From: Burkholderia gladioli | GTDB lineage: Bacteria > Pseudomonadota > Gammaproteobacteria > Burkholderiales > Burkholderiaceae | Length of the DNA stretch: 64,000 bases | NCBI RefSeq assembly: GCF_000959725.1 | Contig: NZ_CP009322.1 | Span: 868,001 to 932,000 of the forward strand | Direction of reading: 5' to 3' | In this document: one piece after another, positions 24,278-33,527 of the stretch | How positions within the stretch are numbered: the first letter of the stretch is position 1 | How the letters are laid out: the number at the start of each line of letters is the position of its first letter | The notes under the pieces: model-generated | What the model saw: only the letters and a program-made list of their open reading frames with translations | What the model was told of the DNA's origin: nothing | Databases searched by the model: none | Made by a program: the position numbers and the translations under genes

Positions 24278-27064
24278 GTGAATAACTTGAACGATACCTT
24301 GCACGCGTTTGCGACGGGGGCGGTGGACTGGAACAACCGGCCGGTCGCGCTGAACTTCGGCAAGGCGCAGGATACGCTCGGCCACCTGCTGGCCCTCCAG
24401 CACGCGGATATCCGCGAAGGCCTGATGACCGGCGTGCATGGCTACCTGACCTGCGTGTGCGCGCGGCGCGACCTGGCGCCGACGCTGTTCATCGGCGTGC
24501 CCGTTTCGGTGCGCCTGGTGACCGATCGCGGCCAGCTGCGCACCATCAACGCCATCATCCGCGACGTGCAGATCGGTCAATCCGACGGCGAGCTGACGGT
24601 CTATCAATTGACGATCTGCGACGCGCTCTCGTTGATGGACAAGCGAATCAACTCGCGCATCTTCCTGAAACGCAGCGTGGTCGACATCCTGGCCGTGATG
24701 CTGGACCAGTGGCGCCAGCGCAGCCAGACGCTGGCCTCGGCGTTCGAATACGACCTGTCCCTGCTCGATACCTCGCGCTACCCCGCGCGCGAGCTGACCC
24801 GGCAGGTCAACGAATCGGACGCGGCCTTCCTGCGGCGCCTGCTGCGGCGCGAGGGCATCAGCGTGTTCGTGCGCGCCGGCGCCGCCCAGAACGGCGGCGC
24901 CGAGACGCCGGTGCATACCCTGGTGTTCTGCGACGACCCGATGCGCCTGCCGCAGGCTTCCGCCGGCACCGTGCGCCTGCACCCGCGCGATGCGGGCACC
25001 GAGCAACGCGACACGGTCACGCTGTTCGCCCTGCATCGCCGCCTGATTCCCGGCATGACGGGGCGCCCGTCGTGGGACTACAAGAAGGCCCGCATGGACG
25101 AGTCGACCGCGGCGGCCGCCATCGACCAGGGCGCGGCGGGCAACGACCTGGCGAAGCTGCTGACCGACGTGGCGATCGAGATCCCGCACGTCGGCGATTC
25201 CTGGGACGACCACGACCGCATCACGCGCGATCGCATGCTCGCGCACCAGTTCGAGGCCGAGCGTCACGACGGCGTGAGCAGCGTGCGCGACATGCCGGTC
25301 GGCTACTGGGTCACGCTCGCGGGCGACGTCGATCTCGACATGCAGCCCGCCGAGAAGCGGCAGTTCCTGATCACCTCGGTCCATCACGAGATCTGGAACA
25401 ACCTGCCGAAGGACTTGACCGGGCGGGCCCATGCGCTGTTCGCGGCGAGCCGCAATCTCGCCAACGCGGCGCCGGCCGCGCCGGCCGGGCTGGCGACGGA
25501 ATCGGACACGCGCTACGAGAACCGCTTCACCTGCGTGCAGCGCGGCGTGCCGCTGACGCCGGCCTACGACCCGAACACCGACCTGCCGCCGGTGCACCTG
25601 GCCACCGGCGTGATCGTCACGCGCGACGGCGAGGAGGTGGTGTGCGACGCGATGGGGCGCGTCTACGTGCAGCTCCAGGGGCTCGATCCCGACGACCACG
25701 CGCATGCGCAGGGCGCCGGCACCAAGGGCGACGCGGGCGACAGCGCGCCGATCCGCCTGGCCTCGAGCCTGGCCGGCACGAACTTCGGCGATTCCTTCCT
25801 GCCGCGGGCGGGCATGGAGGTGCTGCTCGGCTGCATCGGCGGCGACCCCGACCGGCTGGTCATCATCGGCGTGCTGGGCAACGGCACCACGCCGCCCGCG
25901 ACCTTCACCCATACCGGCACGCTGCCCGGCAATCGCCACGTATCGGGCATCAAGACCAAGGAAATCAAGGGCCAGCGCTACAACCAGCTCAGGCTCGACG
26001 ACACGCCCCAGCAGATCAGCGCGCAACTGGCCAGCGAGCACGCGCACACGCAGCTGAACCTCGGCTACCTGACCCAGCCGCGCCAGGACGGCGTCGGCCA
26101 GGACCGCGGCGAGGGCGCCGAGCTGCGCACCGACGCGGCCGCCGCGCTGCGTGCCGCGCAAGGCATCCTGCTGACCACCTACGCGCGCACCCAGGCGAGC
26201 GGCGGCCAGCTCGACCGCGACGAGCTGCTGAAGCTGCTCGGCGAATGCACGGAGCTGTTCAAGTCGCTCGGCGACTATGCCGGCCAGCATGGCGGGCAGG
26301 CCGCGGACGGCGCGGGCCAGGCCGATGTCGCGCAGCGCTTTCGCGGCTGGTCCCCGGGCGCGGGCGGCGGTGCGGGCGAGGCGGGCGCATCGCCCGCCGG
26401 CGACGCTCCCTCGCTGATCGCCTTCGGCGCGCAGGCCGGCACGCTCAACGTGACGCCGAAGACGCACCTGAGCTATGCCGGCGAGAACATCGATCAGGTC
26501 GCGCAGCAGCACGTGCAATTGATGAGCGGGCAGCGCCTGAACGCCACCGCGGGGCAGGGCATGCAACTGTTCGCGCGCGGCGCGGGCGTGCAGGCGGTGG
26601 CCGGCGAGGGGCCGATGCTGCTGCAGGCGCAGGCCGACACGCTGACCGCCAACGCGCAGAAGGGCCTGCGCATCGCCAGCAACGAGGGCGAGGTGCTGGT
26701 CACGGCGCCGGTGATCCGCCTGGTCGCGGAAGACGGCAGCTACATCCGGATCGGCGAGGGCGTGACGCTGGGCACCAACGGCGACATCAAGCTGCTGTCG
26801 GCCTCGCACCAATGGGGCGGGCCGTCCACGCAGCAGGCCGCGAAGACCAGCTTCGCCAGCCGGCCGACCGACCAGCAGTTCCGCCTGCATTTCCCCGGGC
26901 ACACGGCCGATGCGCCGGCGCCCGCGGCCAACCAGGCCTATCGCATCACGCTCAACGACGGGCGCGTGGTGGAAGGCAAGTCCGACGCGAGCGGGCTCAC
27001 GGACATGGTGAAGGACGACGTGATGCGCATCGCGAAGATCGATATCTTGAAGCCGTCGCTATAA
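24278..27064 (+). CDS. vgrG: T6SS tip protein VgrG
   Basis: 928 residues from a GTG start. The N-terminal gp27-like region spans about residues 1-400 (ELTRQVNESDAAFLRRLLRR is diagnostic), followed by the gp5-like OB fold (about 445-545; MGRVYVQLQGLDPDD, FLPRAGMEVLLGCIGGDPDR) and the C-terminal DUF2345 beta-helix (about 710-850; LTANAQKGLRIASNEGEVLV). A final 70-residue extension after SFASRPTDQQFRLHFPGH is typical of cargo-binding VgrGs. It forms the puncturing trimer on the Hcp tube and carries the effector encoded next, 21 bp downstream. No enzymatic C-terminal domain. Confidence 0.95.
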   Translation: MNNLNDTLHAFATGAVDWNNRPVALNFGKAQDTLGHLLALQHADIREGLMTGVHGYLTCVCARRDLAPTLFIGVPVSVRLVTDRGQLRTINAIIRDVQIGQSDGELTVYQLTICDALSLMDKRINSRIFLKRSVVDILAVMLDQWRQRSQTLASAFEYDLSLLDTSRYPARELTRQVNESDAAFLRRLLRREGISVFVRAGAAQNGGAETPVHTLVFCDDPMRLPQASAGTVRLHPRDAGTEQRDTVTLFALHRRLIPGMTGRPSWDYKKARMDESTAAAAIDQGAAGNDLAKLLTDVAIEIPHVGDSWDDHDRITRDRMLAHQFEAERHDGVSSVRDMPVGYWVTLAGDVDLDMQPAEKRQFLITSVHHEIWNNLPKDLTGRAHALFAASRNLANAAPAAPAGLATESDTRYENRFTCVQRGVPLTPAYDPNTDLPPVHLATGVIVTRDGEEVVCDAMGRVYVQLQGLDPDDHAHAQGAGTKGDAGDSAPIRLASSLAGTNFGDSFLPRAGMEVLLGCIGGDPDRLVIIGVLGNGTTPPATFTHTGTLPGNRHVSGIKTKEIKGQRYNQLRLDDTPQQISAQLASEHAHTQLNLGYLTQPRQDGVGQDRGEGAELRTDAAAALRAAQGILLTTYARTQASGGQLDRDELLKLLGECTELFKSLGDYAGQHGGQAADGAGQADVAQRFRGWSPGAGGGAGEAGASPAGDAPSLIAFGAQAGTLNVTPKTHLSYAGENIDQVAQQHVQLMSGQRLNATAGQGMQLFARGAGVQAVAGEGPMLLQAQADTLTANAQKGLRIASNEGEVLVTAPVIRLVAEDGSYIRIGEGVTLGTNGDIKLLSASHQWGGPSTQQAAKTSFASRPTDQQFRLHFPGHTADAPAPAANQAYRITLNDGRVVEGKSDASGLTDMVKDDVMRIAKIDILKPSL

Positions 27065-27085
27065 GACGGCAGGGGGAGAAACTCA

Positions 27086-29413
27086 ATGGCAGACGACAGC
27101 AGCGGCTATCGCGTGCACGCGCAGGGCGCCGGCGTGACGATGACCGACCGGCCCGACGCGCGCAACGTCCCCTTGCCCGGCAACCTGCCCGGGATCGTGA
27201 TCTTCATCCACGGCGTGAACGATACCGGCGCCGTGTATTCGTTCGTCGAACAGGGGCTGTGCCAGGGGCTCAACGAGCGTCTGTCGCGCGCCGACCTGAA
27301 GCCGGGCAGCTACGGCGACCAGTACCGGCGGGCCAAGGCGCAGAGCCGCAACGGCGCCACCGCGCGCAACAACGAGGTGCTGTCCGATCCGGACACCTAC
27401 CTGTATCGCCGCACGGTGGGCGACGCGACCCACAGCATGTTCCTGCCGTTCTACTGGGGGCTGCGCGCCGACAACAAGGACATCGCGAAGATCCACAACG
27501 CCGGCATCGTCTCGAGCACCTCGCAGGACGAGAACCACAACCTGATGACGCGCGGCCAGTACCAGGACGTCTACGGCAACCGGCTCGACGCGCATTTCGC
27601 CAAGGCCGGCGGCTTCTTCGCCAACGCCACCAACAACATCCCGCAGATGTACGGCGAGGGCTTCAAGCCCGACTGGGTCACGCGGCGCGTGATGCACAAC
27701 GCGCTGGGCGGCAACACGCTCTATGCCGGGCAGGCGCCGCAGCGCCGCTACTTCGTGCTGGCCGCGGCGCGCCTGGCCAGGTTGATCATGACGATCCGCA
27801 CCATCCAGCCGAGCGCGCTGGCCCTGGCCGCGGGCATGAACCCCGAGCACGAGACCATCACCGTGATGGGCCACAGCCAGGGGACCATCATCACGCTGCT
27901 GGCGCAGGCGATGCTCAAGCAGAAGGGGCAGCGCTGCGTCGACTGCATCATCATGGTCGACACGCCCTACAGCTTCCACGCGACCGACGACGGCAGCAAC
28001 CAGACCGGCCACGGCAAGCTGAAGACCATGATCGACATCACCAACGCGGTCACCAGCCAGCCGCACACGATTCCCGACCTGGCCGAGCTGATGATCAACG
28101 CCGACAAGTCGCACGGGCGCGCCGGCAAGGACTGGAGCAAGGCGAACGGCAAGCGGCTCGACAAGGGCGGCAAGAACTGGATCACCTTCGACGAACGCGA
28201 CAATCGCGGCAAGGTGTACCTGTATTTCTGTCCCGAGGACACCGTGGTCGGCCTCAAGAAGGTGCAGGGGATCGGCACCTTCGGCGTGCCCGACCAGGTG
28301 CCGGCCGACGGCGCCGCGGCGCGCCAGGGCAAGACCATGCCGGCCATGACGGCGCTCGCGCCCAAGCGCTTCTTCCAGCGCATGTGGACGCGCATGGAGC
28401 GCGATCACAACGGCGACGGCAAGTTCCGCAAGGTGCCGGTCGGCACGGCGCCGGCCCGCGTGCCGGTGCGCGACGCGTACGAGCGGCTGTCGCCGGGGCC
28501 GGACACCGACGGCTCGATGGTCGGCACGGCGCTCGGCATGGGCACCAACGCGGCGCTGCAGTCGTCGTTCTCGCGCAACGACATCCGCTTCATCAACGGC
28601 GAGGAACTGAAGCCGCCCTGCGTGCCCGACATGTATGGCGGCGAGATCCAGAAGGGCGGACCGCGTCCCGGCCACGCCGATGTTGCCGGCCTGATGACGC
28701 CCGACGACGTCACCAAGGACGTCGGGCTCGGCAACCAGTACGCGAGCTTCAAGTGGGTCGACGTCGATACCACGCGCAATCCGTTCGCCGGCACCGATTC
28801 GTACAAGGCCGCCTTCAATCGCGGCAAGGACGTCGACGACCAGTCGCAGAACTGGCGCATCACCACCTCGCTGAGCTCCACCCTGCTGACGCCGGCGCTG
28901 CCCCAGCGCGTGGTCCAGCGCGAGGAAACGCCGAACGAGGCGCGCGCGCGCATGGAGAAGGATCCCGCCGCGCGCGAGGCCAACAACTATCACTCGGGCC
29001 TGCTGCACAGCGCCGAGAACCATCGCTGGGTCACCGCGATGGACGTGGCGATCGGCCAGGCCGTCACGCTCGACGATCCGGCCTGGCGCGAGCTGCTGAC
29101 CCTGATGGCCGACTGGAAGATGGACGCCGCCACGATGGCCAAGATCCAGCGCAATGCGGCCTATTCACGCCTCGATACGGACACGCGCAATTTCATCAAG
29201 GCCGTTTCGGATTACTACCAGAACGGCAGCTTCCCGGCCGAGCACTTCGTCTCGTCCACCATGCCGCCGCTGGTGACCAGCGAGCTGACGCCGAGCGCGG
29301 TGGCCGCGCAGAAGAAGGCCGAGGAAGAGTACTGGCGGCAGGAATCGCAGAAGGCCCAGGCGATGTACGGCAACAAGACGATGGGCGAGATATTCCAGGG
29401 CTTTCCGCGATGA
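27086..29413 (+). CDS. tle3: T6SS phospholipase effector, Tle3 type (DUF3274)
   Basis: 775 residues, no signal peptide. Alpha/beta hydrolase core: oxyanion segment FIHGVND (His42) and nucleophile elbow GHSQGT with Ser264. The GHSQG form and the long C-terminal region (DUF3274-like) place it in Tle3, one of the T6SS lipase effector families, which degrade membrane phospholipids after delivery to the target periplasm. Setting confirms this: VgrG lies before it and the Tle3-specific adaptor (DUF2875) directly after, overlapping by ATGA. The usual periplasmic immunity gene tli3 is not next to it. Confidence 0.9.
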   Translation: MADDSSGYRVHAQGAGVTMTDRPDARNVPLPGNLPGIVIFIHGVNDTGAVYSFVEQGLCQGLNERLSRADLKPGSYGDQYRRAKAQSRNGATARNNEVLSDPDTYLYRRTVGDATHSMFLPFYWGLRADNKDIAKIHNAGIVSSTSQDENHNLMTRGQYQDVYGNRLDAHFAKAGGFFANATNNIPQMYGEGFKPDWVTRRVMHNALGGNTLYAGQAPQRRYFVLAAARLARLIMTIRTIQPSALALAAGMNPEHETITVMGHSQGTIITLLAQAMLKQKGQRCVDCIIMVDTPYSFHATDDGSNQTGHGKLKTMIDITNAVTSQPHTIPDLAELMINADKSHGRAGKDWSKANGKRLDKGGKNWITFDERDNRGKVYLYFCPEDTVVGLKKVQGIGTFGVPDQVPADGAAARQGKTMPAMTALAPKRFFQRMWTRMERDHNGDGKFRKVPVGTAPARVPVRDAYERLSPGPDTDGSMVGTALGMGTNAALQSSFSRNDIRFINGEELKPPCVPDMYGGEIQKGGPRPGHADVAGLMTPDDVTKDVGLGNQYASFKWVDVDTTRNPFAGTDSYKAAFNRGKDVDDQSQNWRITTSLSSTLLTPALPQRVVQREETPNEARARMEKDPAAREANNYHSGLLHSAENHRWVTAMDVAIGQAVTLDDPAWRELLTLMADWKMDAATMAKIQRNAAYSRLDTDTRNFIKAVSDYYQNGSFPAEHFVSSTMPPLVTSELTPSAVAAQKKAEEEYWRQESQKAQAMYGNKTMGEIFQGFPR

Positions 29414-31119
29414 TCACGAGACCGCGTATTTGGCCGTATGCTATCGCCTTCGCGGTGGCGGCGATCGCCTGGCTTCTGCTGGTGATGGCCAGACACTACA
29501 GTTATTGGGAAACGACGGGCCGGGAGATGCCGGATATGGCAAGCAGTATTCGCAATGGCGTGGTGGTGGCCTTGGGGCTGGCGGTGCTCGCCTACGGACT
29601 GAGCGTGGCATGGGTGCATCGCAGTGCCGCGAAGACGCCCGCCGAGCCGGCCGCGCAGGCCCAGGCCGCCGCAGGCGGGGCAGCGCCCGGCGAGAGCCAC
29701 GCCGCGCTCGCGCACGGCTTCAACGGCGCGAGCGCTTTGCTCGCGCGCAAGGGGCCGCAGGCGGTGCTCGAGGTACGCGGGCTCGGCGCCGTGACCGGCT
29801 ACGAGACCAACCAGGAAATCTGGGCGAAGATCGTCCAGAAAGCCGACAACCACGCCAGCTATTTCTCGAGCAATCCCGAGGATTATCCCGACAGCGAGGA
29901 TGCGCGCCTCGACGACATGCGCGTGTCGATCACCACCAGCTTCAAGCTCGGCGCGCGGCATGCCGTCGAATACTGGCCGGTGCCGGTGATCGTGTGGGGG
30001 CCGGCCAAGAACGCGCACAACGCCTATCGCGCCGCGATGAACATCGCCGACAGCCGGCAGAAGGCGGGGCTCGGCGTCACGCTGTTCCTGTGGCAGGAGG
30101 ATGCCAATGGCGACGACGGCGCGGCCATGCTCGAGAAACTGTTCGACTTCTTCGACGCGCATCCCGACGTGCCCGCCGCGCTGGTCTACAGCCTCGACGG
30201 TTCGACCATGCGTTCGCTGCTCGGCGCGCCCGGCAGCGGCGGCGCCGCGCCGGCGGCACACGCGAGGCCGGCGCTGCCGGACAGCATCGTCGCGATGCTG
30301 GTGTCGCGCTCCGATCGCGTCGATCGGCTGGTGCGCCCGTTCGCGGTCGAGCAGACCGAGCAGATCGATCGCACCCACGGCGAATACGATGTCGTGAAGC
30401 TCTGGAATTTCTACTGGGACAAGAACGACGATCGCGGCCCCGAGGGTTTCGATGCCCACTATCGCAAGCAGGCCAAGGCGGCCGGCGTCGACGATCCGGA
30501 CTCGATCGGCACCATGACGGCGAGCTGGTGGCAGGCGCAACTGCCGGCGTTCTGGAAGACCATCGGCAACCAGGGCCCCGGCCAGTTCACGACCTCGTCC
30601 TACCTCCCGGTGCGCTGGACCAATTGGCAACTGCGCCAGTTCGACGACGCGCCGCTGCTGGGCTACCTGCATCGTCCCGTCGACGTCAAGCTGACCGACG
30701 ATCATGGCCAGCCGCTGAAGACCGCAGCGCAGGCGGCCGCGCTGAAGGCCGGCTGGGAGCAGGCGGTCGCGGCGCTGCCGCAGGGCCGCGAGCCCAGGCG
30801 GGTGTTCTACGACACCACCGCGGACCGGCTGTGGGTGGTGCCGCTGAACCAGGCGCTGGCCCAGGTCGGCGCGGGCGCGCCCAGCCTCGACGACGTCAAG
30901 GAGGGTTACGACATCGGCGCGCGCATCGGCAATACCGGCGTGAGTTCGCCGCTGGTGCAGATCGGCCTCGGCCTGATCGCGGGCTACGACGACGGCGGCG
31001 CGAGCGCGACCGTGAACCGGCGCCCGAACGGCACCGCCAGCATCGTGATGGTGAGCCCGCCCGAGGACGGCAACAAGGCGGCGTGGCAGCAGAAGACCGG
31101 CGGCAGCCCCTTCAAATGA
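29410..31119 (+). CDS. tla3: Type VI lipase adaptor Tla3 (DUF2875)
   Basis: 569 residues. Two N-terminal TM helices (about 8-25 and 48-66) and then a large soluble part starting near residue 95. The segments VEYWPVPVIVWGPAKNAHNA and ALVYSLDGSTMRSLLGAPGS fit DUF2875. In Pseudomonas aeruginosa the DUF2875 protein Tla3 loads Tle3 onto VgrG2b. The order tle3-tla3 is the same here, with a 4-bp overlap. The TM anchors suggest the loading step takes place at the inner membrane in this organism. Confidence 0.87.
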   Translation: MITRPRIWPYAIAFAVAAIAWLLLVMARHYSYWETTGREMPDMASSIRNGVVVALGLAVLAYGLSVAWVHRSAAKTPAEPAAQAQAAAGGAAPGESHAALAHGFNGASALLARKGPQAVLEVRGLGAVTGYETNQEIWAKIVQKADNHASYFSSNPEDYPDSEDARLDDMRVSITTSFKLGARHAVEYWPVPVIVWGPAKNAHNAYRAAMNIADSRQKAGLGVTLFLWQEDANGDDGAAMLEKLFDFFDAHPDVPAALVYSLDGSTMRSLLGAPGSGGAAPAAHARPALPDSIVAMLVSRSDRVDRLVRPFAVEQTEQIDRTHGEYDVVKLWNFYWDKNDDRGPEGFDAHYRKQAKAAGVDDPDSIGTMTASWWQAQLPAFWKTIGNQGPGQFTTSSYLPVRWTNWQLRQFDDAPLLGYLHRPVDVKLTDDHGQPLKTAAQAAALKAGWEQAVAALPQGREPRRVFYDTTADRLWVVPLNQALAQVGAGAPSLDDVKEGYDIGARIGNTGVSSPLVQIGLGLIAGYDDGGASATVNRRPNGTASIVMVSPPEDGNKAAWQQKTGGSPFK

Positions 31120-31183
31120 TGGCCGGCACGCCCAAGGTATCGACTCGCGCCGCGCGGCTGCGCCTGGAAGCAGGGAGCCGGCG

Positions 31184-31447
31184 ATGCGCGGCGTGATCCG
31201 GATCGGCGACGCCACCTCGCATGGCGGCAAGGTGGTCACGGGCCGCGATACCTCGACCGTGATGGGGCGCGCGGTGGCCTGTGTCGGCGATCGCTGCACC
31301 TGCCCGATGTCGGGCCACGAGCATTGCGTGATCGTGGAGGGCGACCCGCAGGTCCTGATCGACGGCGTCGCCGTGGCCTTCGACGGCCACCACACGTCGT
31401 GCGGCGCCACGCTGATTTCCTCGGTGCCCAGCTCGGGGCGGACCTAG
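31184..31447 (+). CDS. PAAR-domain T6SS spike tip protein
   Basis: 87 residues, PAAR domain alone: IGDATSHGGKVVTG at the start, then CTCPMSGHEHC and a terminal GHHTSCGATLIS, supplying the His/Cys zinc ligands at the cone tip. It caps the VgrG trimer and sharpens the spike. It lies 64 bp after tla3 and ends the plus-strand T6SS operon. No effector extension is fused, so it is a structural tip unless it binds the protein encoded on the opposite strand. Confidence 0.93.
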   Translation: MRGVIRIGDATSHGGKVVTGRDTSTVMGRAVACVGDRCTCPMSGHEHCVIVEGDPQVLIDGVAVAFDGHHTSCGATLISSVPSSGRT

Positions 31448-31467
31448 GCTCCCGCGCGGCGCGCCGC

Positions 31468-32235
31468 TCATTTCTTCTTCTTGCCGCCGCCGCTCGCGGC
31501 CGGGTCCTTCAGCGTCGCGGCGTTGGGCTTGTCCTGCGTGGAGCGGAGATTGACCGTCTTCATGTTCTCCATGTCCTTGCAGAAGAAGTACGGCGCCAGC
31601 AACTTGGCCATGTCCTTGGACGCGGGCGCCTTCTTGCCGCCCGTCGGCAGCAACAGGCCCTTGGTCTTGGCGTCGTCGTAGGCCTTGCTGAGCGCCTTGT
31701 TGGCGGCCTTGTCGGGGCCGAAGGAATTGCTGGAACTCAGGCCCAGCCCCCACGACAGATCCCCGGATTCGGCCTTGCCGCTCTTGAAGCCGACGCTGCG
31801 CATGTCCGTGACGAAACCCGGCGCATGCACCTCGATCAGGTGCGTGTAGCCGTTCTTTTCGCTCAGGTATTCCTCGGAATATTTCCGGTGGCTGGCCCAG
31901 CCCTGGTGGCCCTCGATCTGCAGGGCCTTGAGTTCCAGGTATTTCTTGGCGCGCAGCTCCGGCGTGCCCTGCTTGAAGACGGTCTGCCAGGCATCGTATT
32001 CGTCGCGGTGCATGGCGCGATAGAAATAATCCTGCTTTTCCACCAGCCGGTAGTGGTTGTCGTCGGTGCCGATCAGGCGGTCGGCATCGGCCGAGCTGTC
32101 GACTTCGACCGGGCGCTCGTAGTAGCGATCGCCGTTGCCGCTCTCGCGATCGAATTTCATCGTGGTGCTTTCCGCCTTGTCCGCCGGGTTGTAGGGATCG
32201 GGGGATGCGTCGGCGTCGTTGCTGGATGTGGCCAT
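31468..32235 (-). CDS. Uncharacterised protein beside PAAR gene; possible ADP-ribosyltransferase-like effector
   Basis: 255 residues from the ATG at 32235, preceded by GGAG. No signal peptide or TM helix; ends in GGGKKKK. I do not recognise a named family. The pattern YFYRAMHRDEYDAWQ, then SHRKYSEEYLSEKNGYTHLI and SWGLGLSSSNSFG, recalls the order of an Arg strand, a Ser/Tyr strand and a Gly-rich end in ART-fold polymorphic toxins, but a catalytic Glu is not certain. It is convergent with the PAAR gene, 20 bp apart. It could be a second cargo effector or an unrelated cytosolic protein; lack of a signal peptide argues against it being the periplasmic Tle3 immunity protein. Confidence 0.5.
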   Translation of the reverse strand: MATSSNDADASPDPYNPADKAESTTMKFDRESGNGDRYYERPVEVDSSADADRLIGTDDNHYRLVEKQDYFYRAMHRDEYDAWQTVFKQGTPELRAKKYLELKALQIEGHQGWASHRKYSEEYLSEKNGYTHLIEVHAPGFVTDMRSVGFKSGKAESGDLSWGLGLSSSNSFGPDKAANKALSKAYDDAKTKGLLLPTGGKKAPASKDMAKLLAPYFFCKDMENMKTVNLRSTQDKPNAATLKDPAASGGGKKKK

Positions 32236-32403
32236 GAATCGCTCCGTGCCTCGAATGGGGTGTTGCAACATCAGCCACAACACCCGGGCATCGGGTTTTA
32301 TTCCAACTGGCGGGACGAGGCGGGGAGCGGGAAAGGAAAGGCGGCAGGCGGGGCAGGCCGTCCGCGCCGAAGACGGGGCGGACGGTAGCGGGGCGATGCG
32401 CGA

Positions 32404-33474
32404 TCAGGAAGCCGTGCCCACCCGTGCCGGCAGCTTCAGGCCGTAACGCTCGCCGCAAGCGCCCAGCGCCGGTGCGATCGCCGGATGCAGCTTCACGCCC
32501 GCCTGCAACTGCTCGCGCTTGCGCGCCAGGCCCCGGTCGCCCGGCATCCGCACCTCGGAAAAGCCGGGGCGCGGCGGGTTGCTGCGGCAGGCCTCGGCGA
32601 TCCAGTCCATCTGCCGCCTGAAATCCGCCTCGCCGCCGAAGGCCGAGGGATCGTGCAGCGTCAGGTAGACCGTCGCGCCCCAGCCGTCGGGCGGATCGGC
32701 TCGGCCGTGGCCGGCCAGGCCGCCGGTGAGCGCGTCGATCAGCAGCGCCAGGCCGAAACCCTTGTGCCCGAACGGCAGGCCGCCGAGCGGCAGGATGGTG
32801 CCGGGCGGCTCGGTGTTCAGCACCCCCGGGTCGCGGCTGGCATTGCCCTCGGCGTCGAGCAGCACCGGCTCGTCGAACTGCTGGCCGGACTTGGCCAGGC
32901 GCGCGCTCATGCCGTTGGTGACCAGCGAGGCCGAGATGTCGATCAGGAACGGCGTGCCCGAGGTGGGGATGCCGGCCGCGATCGGGTTCGGCGTGAACAC
33001 CGCGCGCGTGCCGCCGAACGGCGCGACGCTGTGGGTGGCCGGGTCCGAGCTGCCGAGCAGGATCATGAAGCCCTCGGCGGTGGCGCGCTCCAGGTAGCTG
33101 GCCAGGCAGGCGATATGGTGGCTGCGGCGGATCACCAGGGTGGCGCTGCCGTATTGCCGGGCGCGCGGCGCCAGCGTCTCGATGCCGGACATCACCAGCG
33201 AGGGCCCGGGCAGGCGGCGGCCGTCCCACAGCAGGCTGGCGCCGCGGTCGGACAGCACCTCCGGCTCGCCCGAGCGCGTCATGGTCCCGCGCTCGAGTTC
33301 GCCCACGTAGGGCGCGAGCAGCGCGAGGCCGTGCGTGTCGTGGCCCATCAGGTCGCCGTCGACCAGGGTGGCGGCGACGGCCCGCGCATGCGGCGCGTCG
33401 AGCCCGGCGGCGGCGAGTAGCGCCTCGGCGAAGGCCTGCAGTTCGGTGGCGGCGTAGCGGACGTCTTGAGTCAT
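32404..33474 (-). CDS. Malate/L-lactate dehydrogenase (LDH2) family oxidoreductase
   Basis: 356 residues. Fold distinct from ordinary LDH/MDH. Family marks: GHDTHGLALLAPYV near residue 50, RRSHHIACLASYLERA in the centre, TPNPIAAGIPT and LGGLPFGHKGFGLALLIDAL. Members reduce or oxidise 2-hydroxy acids with NAD(P) (ureidoglycolate, 2,3-diketogulonate, sulfolactate, malate). It lies 53 bp after the UxaA-family gene in one operon, so a sugar-acid or hydroxy-acid pathway is likely. Confidence 0.9.
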   Translation of the reverse strand: MTQDVRYAATELQAFAEALLAAAGLDAPHARAVAATLVDGDLMGHDTHGLALLAPYVGELERGTMTRSGEPEVLSDRGASLLWDGRRLPGPSLVMSGIETLAPRARQYGSATLVIRRSHHIACLASYLERATAEGFMILLGSSDPATHSVAPFGGTRAVFTPNPIAAGIPTSGTPFLIDISASLVTNGMSARLAKSGQQFDEPVLLDAEGNASRDPGVLNTEPPGTILPLGGLPFGHKGFGLALLIDALTGGLAGHGRADPPDGWGATVYLTLHDPSAFGGEADFRRQMDWIAEACRSNPPRPGFSEVRMPGDRGLARKREQLQAGVKLHPAIAPALGACGERYGLKLPARVGTAS

Positions 33475-33527
33475 GGCGTGATCGGTTCGGGTTGTCGGGA
33501 GGGCAAGCGGGGCGCGCGGTGCGCGGC

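Noticed and set aside
24457..29409. Very long open frame through vgrG and tle3, in phase with the tla3 gene
   Set aside because: It translates to Arg/Ala/Pro-rich low-complexity sequence, a shadow of high-GC genes in another frame; only the part from 29410 has family features.
31468..32235. Reading this gene as the Tle3 immunity protein
   Set aside because: Tle3 acts in the periplasm and its known immunity protein is exported; this protein has no signal peptide or TM helix and is on the opposite strand.
24278..32235. A complete T6SS gene cluster
   Set aside because: Only spike, effector and adaptor genes are present; no sheath, baseplate, ClpV or membrane-complex genes were found.
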